This document shows positions 33,675-43,960 of a DNA stretch of 64,000 nt, piece after piece. Every line of letters begins with the position of its first letter. Position 1 is the first letter of the stretch. The DNA is taken from the NCBI RefSeq assembly GCF_030867095.1, contig NC_081824.1, positions 92,187,882 to 92,251,881 on the forward strand. The letters are read 5' to 3'. The position numbers and the translations under genes were made by a program. Source of the DNA: Alligator mississippiensis. Taxonomy: Eukaryota > Chordata > Crocodylia > Alligatoridae. Under the pieces are notes generated by a model, which searched no databases, was not told the DNA's origin, and saw only the letters and a program-made list of their open reading frames with translations.

Positions 33675-36349
33675 GTTTACCAGATTTATGCCATATTTAT
33701 TGTGTGAATGGAGTTTTGTATAGATTCCTTTTTAGTATTTAAATTAAAATATATAGCAAACACAAACATTTATAAATTGAAGTAGAAAGAAAGTAAGAGG
33801 GTGATGTCAAAGATTAATGTTCAGTTCCAGTTGACCTCGGAATCGCCGTATTAATTTTGTCATCATGGAAACAACAGGTTAACAGTTTTCAAAATAGCTG
33901 AACAATGTAAACAAACATTTCCTTTGACTGAGCAGAGACCCTCCATTGCCCTGAGATCAGCTTCAGGACATTTTCAGAAAGGCTTTCTTTATCTCCTGAC
34001 AGTGTGAAAAAACTCTACCTGCAAATTGACTTGTGTGTAAAAGGAAGCCATCATTCATGCTAATGGACCCCATCAGCTTGCTTTCACTGTACCATGATAC
34101 CCTGGAGCAAAAATGTGAATCCCGTTAAGCCCAGGGCTTAGCAAAAGGATTTAACAACTCTACAATGCCTGCCTTCCTCTGCACTAGTACTTTAGGCCAC
34201 TGTCCCACACATTTCTGTCCATTTCTTTTACAGCTGGTCAGTGTAAACTAACTCTTAAGAGATTTGATGTTGATTTGTCTGTCTTATGAGCTGTTTGTCT
34301 AAAATAAATCCTATAAATAAAAGCAAAAGCACAAAAAGAGAAGGAAGAATTTAGAAGAAAATTGCACAAGAAGGTATCCGGAAGGCATTTTTGAGGAGCA
34401 ATGTTTTTCTTAACTAAAGTTATCACTTTAAAAAAAGTTCAACATCATGAACCATTTTCTCTGCTCTTTGCACTCATGGTATAAAGTCTTGGTGGGCACA
34501 TTCAGAAAGGATTAGAGATGTCCCTTTGACATGAGTAGGCCATATGACATTTTAAGGCAGGAAAAGGGTTAATTCAGTACCAAGGAAAGAGAGAGCATAG
34601 ACTAGCTTGGCCCAACTGTAGCTGATACAAAGGCTTTGATCATGGCACTCAGAGATGTGACAGGCAGCAGTTTTATTAAAGATAATTTAACAGCTAGGAT
34701 TAACAGTATCCCCATACTACCTGACAATGGAAGGGTACAGTGCAGGAGGAAATGGCTTTAAGCTATAAGCAGTAAATGGAAAGCAACCCTACCCTGAACT
34801 TAACTTCCTAAAATCTGGATCTAGTCCAGCTGCTGTGATCTCACATGTTCAGCCTCAGGGAGAGAATGAGGGCTAAGAAGCCCCAGGTGGGGTGGAATAT
34901 GTTTGCCAGTAGTAGGACCACTTATGCTTCTTGACTGACTCATGGATTTGGAATTGATTTGGCTGATTTGGATTGGACCATGAAAAAATCTCTTTAAAAA
35001 ATGGATTCATTGAGGTGCACTAGACTTCAGACAGGGTGAAGCCTCTTGCCCCTGTGAGAAGCACCCTCCATCCACAAGTAATAGTTAAAGCTGGCCATAA
35101 GCTTCCAGGTTCCCTGCTCAGATCTGACACCTAATTAGCTGATCTAATCCCCATGGGAAAAATGAAGTTGTGAAAACTGTGCATGTGCCTAAGCAGTCCT
35201 CCACTGGAAAATGTAACTTGTAAATGGCCCTCAATAGAGTTGTGAATTGTGCACCCAATTTAGGACATCAGCCAGTTTGGCCCAGAAAGAAAATTCCTAC
35301 CTATGCTGCACTAAGGCCATATGAACAGACCTGCTGGAAACAGGTCCAGAGTGTACCTGTTCCTGATGGTCTGATCTCTGCCTCTCATTCAGATGAGGCT
35401 TTGTTTTTGGAGAATGAAGAGGACTGAAGTAGAAAAGAAAATTTTCTCTGAGAGCAGTAAGGAAAGAGATTGGGGAAGCTGCAACCAAAGGACAGTGCTA
35501 GTGCCCATGTGAAGATGAAGTAACAATCCTGGTCAACCAAAAAAATCTCTAACAAGGGACTGGTGTGGGCCTTATTCTTTTGGATAGGGTTGCAATAACT
35601 CTTTAAAGAACATATGAATTTAATTGCAACCACTATAGCCAACTGTAGCCTGGGTTAGAAACCCAAGTTGATTTTATCTGGCCTGAAGCCAGGGGGCATC
35701 TGCAGTGTATCTGCAGGGAGGGGGCTTCACCCAAGTGGCAAGGAGAAGCAGTGCCAGTGTAGGGTCAGGGGGAATGGCAACTCCAGCGCTGGCTAGGGCA
35801 CAGCAGGTAAGAAGTAGTCCACATTGGTACTTAAGCTCTGTTAAAACATCTCCCTGCTGCAAAACCTTTCCAACCCTGCAGTAGAGAACTGGTTAGTGGT
35901 GAATAATTAGGTGGGTGAACCACCCAGGAGCCACAAATGAGAGAAGTAAAACCACCTTTTGTGACTCTTGATTTTAGACCACTGAGTTTGTTTGTTGGTT
36001 TGTTTTGTTTTTTTTTAAGAAAAAAGAAAGGATGAACAGCCTTTCGAAAAGGCACTAGAAATAGGCTCCTGTTCTTGCTCTGTGAAACTATCCAATAAAA
36101 AAAGTAAAATTCCTGGCATGGGAAGCCAAGGTCCAAAAGGAGCAAATAAGAATCAATAGAAAAAAAACACCAGCCTTGAACTTGCAGCATTAGGTGTAGA
36201 AGTACAGCTAAATGTACAGTAGAAGCAGCAAAATAACAGCAGAAACATCATCCACTAACCTGGTAACGGGGCAGGTTACACACAAAGGCCTTTTGGCAAA
36301 TAATTCTCTGTTCTCTAAATTTTAATGAAGGAACTATCTTCTAAATTGT
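33675..36349. other. Non-coding DNA, nothing recognised
   Basis: No gene or repeat family recognised; a T-rich run lies at 35990-36015. Confidence 0.35.
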
Positions 36350-36356
36350 GTTATCC

Positions 36357-36995
36357 TAGGGTGACCATATGTCCAGGTTTTCCCAGACATGTCCTCTTTT
36401 TAGGTCCTCTTTTTCGGTCCAGGCAGTTTTTTAAAATATCAGCAAATGTCCAGGATTTTGCTCTGCCTCTGCTTTCCTGGCACTTCCCAACTTGCCACAG
36501 CAAGGAGCTAGCTGCTTGGGGCTGGGGGCAGTGGGAGAATGTGACTGGAGGCTGGGACATCACATACTCTGTGTGCAGGGCCCCAGCAGCTTCAGGCAGG
36601 TAAGGGTGTGTACACCTGCCAGCTCTGGGGCTGCAGCAGGGCAGGGAGGTGGGGGAAGGAGGTAGGAGGGTTCTTCAGGGGCAGCAGGGAGCTATGTCAG
36701 CAGCAGGGACGTGTGGGGGGCAGGGGGCTGTGGGTCAGGAGTGAAGGGTATCAGCACGGACAGAGGGACTGTGGGTTGGGAGAGAGAGACATTAGCATGG
36801 TCTGGGGGGCAGGGTACTGTGGGTTAGGAGTGAGAGGCAGCAGCAGGGCTGGGAAGGCTGTGGGATGGGGGTGAGGGACAGGGGCAGGGCATGGGCATCT
36901 CGCTCCTCCCCCCCCCCACCCATACACACATAGTCATATACCCAGTTCCCCACAGAGGTGCCCTCTTTTTTGAAACTGGAAATATGGTAACCCTA
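36357..36995. mobile_element. TAGGGTGACC-ended nonautonomous element, copy 1
   Basis: The left end TAGGGTGACCATAT pairs with the right end ATATGGTAACCCTA. Flanks GTTATCC (36350-36356) and ATTATCC (36996-37002) match at six of seven bases, a plausible target duplication. The left arm carries CCCAGACATGTCCTCTTTTT, shared with the copy at 38970. The core is G-rich and partly tandemly repeated. Confidence 0.75.
36725..36880 (+). repeat. G-rich minisatellite inside the element
   Basis: Three to four irregular units of roughly 45-60 bases, each with a version of GGGCTGTGGGTCAGGAGTGA followed by a GGCAGCAGCAGGG-like block. The same unit type recurs at 39726-40065. Confidence 0.7.
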
Positions 36996-38401
36996 ATTAT
37001 CCCCTGAAATACACACCCAGCTCTTCTCCATCAAAATGAAAACTCAGCAGGTTGTTAGCTGAAAAAATTCAAGATCAGCTGATGAGTACTGAAAAATAAA
37101 TTAGAAATAAAATTAGTAAAAATTAAATCAAAAGAAATTAAAACCATTACAACCCAATTTTTTAATTCAGCACGTTACACTTTGCCAATTACAGAATGAA
37201 ACAAAACTAAATACAGGTGTTCTGCATTTCACTCATTGGTCTTCTATTTTGATGCCTCACAGTGGCTAATGTCAGATTTGGAAGGGATGTATTTTTGCAG
37301 AATTTTCTCCTTGTGATTTGATTATGCAACATCCTCAGTTCCAAAGTAAACTTTGTGTTTATTTATGTACTTATTTTAAACAAAGCTATGCAATAGCTTA
37401 ATCATTTTGATAGTATGATTATTTCTCTCCCTCCCTCCCTCCCTCCCTCATAGTGCTTTACCACTGTACAACAATAGTAGGCCAGATGGAGTACCAAGGG
37501 CCTAGAGATGAGGGTTCCACTAACTCATTTACTATTAATTAATGATTCCTAAGGTCTGGAATAGTTCTACCAATCTCTATCACTTATTATCCAGTGATGT
37601 TTGCTTTTTGGCTGCAAGCTTGGAAAGACTCCTAATCTCCATCTCCATCTATAACACCTTGTTTTAAATGTTGCAGACATGTGTTATTACGCACATAGGT
37701 TATTCATATATATGGGTTTAGCATTGTAATTAAGTGAACTAGGTGCCTCTTAACCAGTCCTATTGTATGTGTATTGATCTGTCTGTGTCTCTCTTCAGTC
37801 TAATTTCAGTTCATCTGATGCCACCATGTCTTTTGCACCAGCATGCAGTTCCTCTTCAAGTTCAGTTATCACTCCCAGTCTTTACAGCATGGTCTTCCTC
37901 CATTTCTTACTTTCAGCTCAAGGCTCATATCTCAATGCATGCTGCACCAAAGGATTGTGAGGCTGGAAAAGAACTTAACTGTTAGAGTCCTAGTACTTGA
38001 TGAAGGATACAGAAGTCCTATAGAGACTTAAAAAATGCAATTCTTTGTATTCTGTTATACCATAAAAATACATCACAGACTATGGATTGTCTGGATTTGC
38101 AAATTAATTCCTAATGTTTAATCTATCTGAATTTCTTTTTTGTGGTTTTTTACATCATTGTAACTCTTCACTAAACATTTTTCTGTTATTAGCTCAGAAC
38201 TATACATTTTTCATTATTAAACTGCCTCTGTTTTCATTCTATCTGCATGTCATTTTTTTTTTTACTTAGGGATAGATCAGTGGGATCAACTGTCATATGA
38301 CAGCATATGAATTTGAAGAAATACATTAATTTCAAATTAAAAGGGCTCTTTAATGCTAAAATGTCACCAATGGCTACATTCTGCATTGTCTTTAATAGAA
38401 G
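36996..38401. other. Non-coding DNA with one short microsatellite
   Basis: Apart from the CTCC run at 37425-37449 nothing is recognised. Confidence 0.35.
37425..37449. repeat. (CTCC)n microsatellite
   Basis: About six uninterrupted copies of the tetranucleotide CTCC. Confidence 0.95.
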
Positions 38402-38602
38402 TAACATATTTACTTCAATCCAAGACAAGGGTGGGGGAGGGGGAAGCCCCATGCCTTGGATTCGAGTACAAAGTGGAGCGGAGGGGGGGGGGGGGAGGGG
38501 GCAGGTGGTTGCTGCACCTCTGGCTCTGGCTCTGGCTCTGAGCCTGGGTTGGGGCCAGAGTCAGAGCCACAGCAGCTGGCTACCCTTCCCCTGCTGCTTG
38601 CT
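38402..38602. other. G-rich low-complexity DNA
   Basis: Contains a run of 13 guanines near 38483-38495 and four copies of CTGGCT at about 38510-38535. Nearby GGGG runs could form a quadruplex on the plus strand. No gene. Confidence 0.6.
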
Positions 38603-38610
38603 CTCTACAG

Positions 38611-38908
38611 CAGTGGTTCTCAACATTTTCTATACCAGAACCCATTTGTAAACTTCAATGGCCAGTCCTGACCCAGAGCCCCTCACTCCTAACCCACTGC
38701 CTCCTGCACCCAGCCCCCAGTGTGTGTGGGAGGAGAGGAGGGCGGTGCTCCTTGCAGTCAGGAACTCTGCCAGCCTGAAAGCAACAAGCCACCATTTCCC
38801 ATGTTTTTCTCCTTTAAAGGAGAATTCATTTTTAAAGTTTGTTCATGACCCTTTCATATATTCTTGCAACACACTTTTGGGTCACGACCCATGGGTTGAG
38901 AAACACTG
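38611..38908. mobile_element. hAT/Charlie-like MITE with perfect 8-bp target duplication
   Basis: The left end CAGTGGTTCTCAACA pairs with the reverse complement of the right end, CAGTGTTTCTCAACC. CTCTACAG flanks the element exactly on both sides (38603-38610 and 38909-38916). 298 bp, no frame. The CAGTGGTTCTCAA terminus and 8-bp duplication together are diagnostic of the hAT superfamily. Confidence 0.9.
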
Positions 38909-38969
38909 CTCTACAGCCTCTGTCCCCACCACCCCAGTCCCTCCTGCCCCAGCAGCCTCTTCGAGAGTT

Positions 38970-40102
38970 CCATGCATCCATTTTTTCCCAGACATGGCCT
39001 CTTTTTGGATCCTCCAATCTCCATCTGGCTGGGGTTTTTTTTAATCTGAACAAGTGTCCAGAATTTTGCTCTGCTTCACTGGTGGGAGTTGGGGGAGGAC
39101 GATTGAAAGCAGGGGCACCCACATGCAAATGCGCATGCACACATACATGGCTGGCATGCAGCCAGGAAGGGTGGTGGGAGCAGCTTCAGCATCTGGATAC
39201 AGGTAAGTCTATGGGAGGGCAGGGGTTGGAAGGCCAGGACTTGGGGACTGTCTGGGGTGTGTGTGTGTTGTGGGGGGGAGGGCAGAGGTGTGTGGAGGAG
39301 CTGGGTGTGTAAGACAGGGTGGGTGCCTGGCAGTGCTGGGGAAATCTGTCCAGATGCTGGGGCTGCAGCAGGGTGAGGGGGAGGCTCCTGCCCCTTCTGC
39401 GGGGGAAGGGGCGGGGGCACTTCGAGGACAGTGGAGAGTTCCATGGCTGAGCCAGTGGTACAGGGGATGGTGCCCATGCTCATAAGCACAGAGTGGCCAG
39501 GAGAGGCTGCCTGGGGGAGTGGGGAGCATGGCCAGGCTGCCTGGCATGGCACTGGAGCCCAAGCCCAGGGTGAGAGGTGCCACAGGCCTCCCTTCCTCTT
39601 CCCTCCCACCCATGCCAGGTCTGGATTCACTCCACCACTACCCACACAAATTGGAGTCACTGTGCAGGATGGCAGCAGCTGGGGGCCCCCTCCAGCAGGG
39701 CTGGGGGGAACAGGGAGCTGCAGGTAGGAAATGATGGGCACTGGCAGGGCTGATGGGGCTGTGGCTTGGGAGTGAGGGCATGGGGTGGGTGGGAGGCTTG
39801 TGAGTCAGGAGCATGGGGCCCTGGCAGCACCAAGGATCTGTGGGTCAGGAGTGAGAGGGACCAGCAGGGATGGGGGCTGCAGGTCAAGAGTGAAGGGCAC
39901 CAGCATAGCCTGGGGGGGGTGGAGAACTGTGGGTCAAGAGTGAGGGGCACCAGGAGGGCCGGGGGTCTACAGGTTGGGAGTGAGGAGCAACAGCAGAGAT
40001 GAGGGGCTGCAGGTTGGGAGTGAGGGGCACTGGCAGGGTCAGAGGGCTGTGGGTTGGGAGTGAGGTATCCTCTTTTTTGGAACTGAAAATATGGTAACCC
40101 TA
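38970..40102. mobile_element. TAGGGTGACC-ended nonautonomous element, copy 2
   Basis: CCCAGACATGGCCTCTTTTT at the left and AAATATGGTAACCCTA at the right match copy 1 at 36357. The extreme left terminus is eroded (CATGCATCCATTTTTTCCCA in place of the TAGGGTGACCATATGTCC end). The core is larger than in copy 1 because of extra G-rich DNA and a longer minisatellite. Confidence 0.7.
39726..40065 (+). repeat. G-rich minisatellite inside the second element
   Basis: About seven irregular units of roughly 40-60 bases built on GTGGGTCAGGAGTGAGGGGC-type text. Homologous in sequence and position to the shorter array in copy 1. Confidence 0.75.
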
Positions 40103-40520
40103 ACCTCTGCCACCTCCCCCAGCTTACTTTTCAGGAATAGCTCTGGCTCTGGCTCCATCCCCTGCCTGGTAACTCAGCAACAGTCCAGCACCAGCTCCAG
40201 GATACTGCTTCATGGGGCAGGGCTCCGCTTCCATGTGCTCCATGCCCCTGGAAGAAATGGAGCCAGAGCTGCATCTGACAGTAAGGGATAGGGGGAGGAC
40301 AGGGCAGAGGCTATGGGGAGCAGGAGTGGGGAAAAGGAAAAGGCTGTGGCGAGAGGGGGTAGGGCAAGGGCAGAGACTGTGGGGAGTGGGGTAGAGGCTA
40401 TGGGGTGCAGGTGTCAGTTGGGCAGGCACTGCATGGGGGGCAGGCTGCAGAGGGAAGAAGTAGGGAGTGGGCAAAGGGCAAGGGGGCCACCTGTAGTAGT
40501 TGGGAGGGTGAAATTAAGGT
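40103..40520. other. GC-rich flank, no gene recognised
   Basis: Contains GCTCTGGCTCTGGCTCC near 40142 and a purine-rich plus strand to 40500. It may belong to the same older G-rich repeat into which the surrounding elements inserted. Confidence 0.4.
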
Positions 40521-41280
40521 GATACTCTGATAATTATATTCTATACCTGGAAATTATAACAAATTTATAAATGTTCCATATATAGAATCTAGTTATTGCA
40601 GGGTTGTCTTAAATTTTAAGTTGTCTTAGATTGAGTAAATATAGTATATCTCATACACATCTTATCTTCAACCAACGTTACGGCTATCCAAAGAGCATAT
40701 TGTACAATAAATTATTCTTAGTATTAAGCTAACCCTTAATCAGTTACCATTAGTAGCAACAACAGTCATATTGTTAGTTTTGTTACAGGACCAAGGATGA
40801 CTTACTTAATACTATATACTTCTATACTTATACTTACTTACATATACATATAATTATATTAACTTAGTAATATTCATGCCTGTAAGACAGAATTCCTGCC
40901 TCATTAAGGCACAATGAAAAAGAACAAAACAGACAAAAGATGTAAGAAAGGAAGTGTTATTGCCCTACATTACAGAGTGGGAATTGAGTCAGTGATTAAA
41001 CGATCTGCCTATAGTCACAGGAAATTTGTGTCACAGCTATTTATTAAGCCAGATTTCCTGATTCACCATTCAGTGCCTTAACCACAACACCATCCTTCTT
41101 GGCTCTTTCAGTGCTACCTATAATGTATCTAGCCAGCTGTGGAATGCTTCACATAAGTAAAAGATGCATTCCTAGCTTTCACCTTATATCTTAAACCATG
41201 CTATTTGATTACTTCTGTCATTGCCTTTATTTTGTAATCACAGGGGATAAGAAACTGCATTGTCTTTCTCTCTCTAAACC
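40521..41280. other. AT-rich non-coding DNA
   Basis: AT-rich, with a TACTTATA-type run at 40805-40860. On the minus strand 41030-41100 has a weak tRNA-box-like look. Nothing firm. Confidence 0.35.
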
Positions 41281-41590
41281 AGGGGTCAGCAACATCTGGC
41301 TGGATCTAGCCTACAGGCTATAAGAGCCATTGGAACTGACCCATGGAGCTTCCAACCTGTCCGCTGCTGCTGTACTGTTTTTCCTGGATGTCCAACCACA
41401 TGGTCCAGAAGAAGCCAAGGTGCAAGGTGTAGATCTGCCCATGTCATGTGGCTAGGCAGCCAGGAGAAGCAGCAGCAACAATAGTAGCACCAGCTGGGTT
41501 GGAAGCACTGGCTCACTTTAGACCCAGGCCAAGCTGGCCTGGTCCACTGCTGCAAAATCATGCTGACAGCCACTCCAAGCTGTTGTCCTT
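41281..41590. mobile_element. Possible hAT-like element, left end only
   Basis: CAGGGGTCAGCAACATCTGGC at the left, with GAGCCATTGGAACTGACCC following, resembles the CAGGGGTCGGCAAC class of hAT nonautonomous elements. A matching right end was not found, so it is truncated or diverged. Confidence 0.45.
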
Positions 41591-41943
41591 CCCCAAGTTC
41601 AATTGTTCCCTTATGTAATATTCCTTGTTTTCTAGCAGACATGTTCTCTCATGTAATATTCTTATTATTTGTTAAGCTGCTCTCTGCTACAGTTCAACTT
41701 ATATCTCTCACTTCAAAGTCTTGAATTCATATCATTGCTGGACATTGAGTTTTTTGTTCCATTTATTGTGGGATCCATAGAGAGGTAAGGGAGAGGTTGC
41801 AGAGCCTCATAAACAGATGAAATAGATGGAGCGAGTCATAATGAGAAAACAGCTGAGTATAAGAAAGGGGATGAAGATTCTAAAAGGCATTTTTCTAACC
41901 ATGTACCTGGACATTTTTGGCACTTATCCCTATATTGTGGACA

Positions 41944-42650
41944 TAGATGTTTAGGGTCAGAAGGGACCCAAGTAGATCATTGAGTCCAACCACCTGCCCT
42001 GAGCAGGAAAGAGCACTGGGGTCAGGTAACCCCAGCCAGGTGCTTGTCCAGTCTTCACTTAAAGACCTCCAAGGTAGGGGAGAGCACCACCTCCCTTGGA
42101 AGCCCATTCCAGATTCTGGTAACCCTTACTGTAAAGAAGTTCTTCCTGATGTCTGATCTAAATCTGCTCTTTGTAGTTTGTGGCCATTGTATACAGAGCA
42201 TCTCCTATTCCTTGCTTTCCCCCCCTGATGAATTTGTAGATGGCCAACAGATCCACTCTCAGCCTTTTCTTGTGGAGGCTGAAGAGATCCAGGTCCTTCA
42301 ATCTCTCCTTGTAAGACCTTACCTCCAGGCCCCTAACCATCTGAGTACCCCTCCTCTGGACCCTCTCAAGGTTTTCCACATCCCTCTTGAAGTGCGGTGC
42401 CCAAAACTTAATGCAGTACTCCAGCTGCAGCCTTACTAATGCTGCATAGAGGGGAAGTATCACCTCCCTAGACCTGTTCATGATGCACCTGCTAATGCAT
42501 GATAGGGTGCGGTTAGCTTTACTGAGATCACTTCATCACAATGACGACTCATGTTCATCCTGGAGTCAACTATGACTCCAAGATCCCTTTCTGCTGCTGT
42601 GCTGCTTAGGAAGTCATCTCCCAGTCTGTATGTGTGTTGTGTTAGTGTGA
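41944..42650 (-). mobile_element. CR1 3' portion, minus strand, decayed ORF2
   Basis: The minus strand reads SREVILPLYAALVRLQLEYC (about 42415-42475), FKRDVENLERVQRRGTQMVR and LDLFSLHKKRLRVDLLAIYK, the C-terminal part of CR1 ORF2, then runs to a 3' untranslated region ending near 41944. The frame breaks after about 107 residues. The 5' truncation is near 42650. A different subfamily from the intact copy. Confidence 0.9.
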
Positions 42651-42860
42651 ACACGTAGACTTAGCAAGTGCAGTAGGTTATGCACTGGCTGGTACACAGT
42701 TTTTGCATGCACGTAAGCACATAGCAATTACTTTCTTATTCATTCTTTATGCATTAATAATGAGAAATGAGAGAGACAAAAAATAGTTTTCTTAGGATAG
42801 GGAAGAACCTTTTATGAAGACTTCTACCAGTAGAGGGAGGAAGTCATGGAGCTTAAACAT

Positions 42861-43294
42861 GCAGACAGAAATTAAATTTGTTGTGCGATCGGCCCCTTGA
42901 AAGTGCTCTACAGCCATGTCCTTACAGAAGTGCATGACTACAGAGCACTCTGCTTCTGTGACAAATTAACCCTCATTGTATGAGGCTTCAGATGAAAGCA
43001 CTCTGAAACAAAGTGTCTTCATTAACTTGTATCCGCTGCAGTGTATCTCTTGTATTAACTTGTATCTCCCCCTCCCAGCCTGAGACAGTACCAGAGCTGG
43101 GAGGTGAGGGGCGATAGGGGAAGAGGCTGCTGACACACAGCCTCTCTCTCTCTAGATTGTCTCCAAATTGGAGCTCAATAGCCCTCCCTCCCAACCCAAT
43201 ATCTAATGTCTGTTGGGTCAGCAGGATCAGTCTAACTCATGGTGCTTTCTGTGAAGCACCATGAATTAGACCTGGGAGCTGAACTTCTGTCTGC
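42861..43294. mobile_element. Short TIR element with internal cruciform
   Basis: The ends GCAGACAGAAATT (42861-42873) and, reverse-complemented, GCAGACAGAAGTT (43282-43294) pair with one mismatch. Near the right end 43231-43247 and 43254-43270 form a 17-bp palindrome with one mismatch around TCTGTG. No frame; family not identified. Confidence 0.65.
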
Positions 43295-43809
43295 ACCTTT
43301 AGATAGCCATCAGCTCTCCTTCAAATAATAGTCTCAATTCAAACCCACCCTTAATAGCACTTAGTAGCCATGTAAGTAGCCTTTTGGGCCACTTACATAG
43401 ATTTTAAAGCCTATTGCCTCTGGGAAGCTGCAAACCCCCATGGGCATTGCAAAAACAACAGAAGCAAGAGCCCAATAGTGCTTAGAGCCAGAGGCATAAG
43501 GAGCAGGATTTGTGCCCTGGACACAAAGCTAAGATAAAGCAGGAAAGTGGAATGCTGAGGAGCATGGAGGGATGGTCATGCTGAGAACTGGAAGGGCAGG
43601 GGTGCCCAGAGCAGGGGAGAAAAGGAAGGCTGGGAGTTTCACCTACATCATGGATTCAAAAATAGTCCCCAGCTGTTGTTGCCACAGTCTGCGCACCCCA
43701 GCTGTTGCTCCTACAGCAGTAGTGTTGTGTCGTTGCATGTGGCTGCTTCTGCTGCTGGAGGTTGGGTTGAAATTCTACTACATTGTTACTTGAGCCTGGT
43801 GCCCCACTT

Positions 43810-43960
43810 ACCCATCTCAACAGTTATACTACTAGGGCACTTGCCAAGTGGAATCCCAAGTTCTAGGCCCCTCTCACGCAGACAGGGTTTGAACTTACTT
43901 CTTCCTTAATAAAGTCTTCTAATCACCAGCCCATGAGTCATGTGGGGGCACTTCCTTTAG
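43810..43960 (-). repeat. Weak tRNA-box repeat fragment
   Basis: The minus strand has CTGGTGATTAGAAGACTTTA and AAGTTCAAACCCTGTC at tRNA-promoter-like spacing. Possibly another member of the family at 11488 and 16004. Confidence 0.3.

Noticed and set aside
38839..39741. 157- and 221-codon frames on opposite strands
   Set aside because: Both lie within the MITE and G-rich element region and are artefacts of G/C strand bias.
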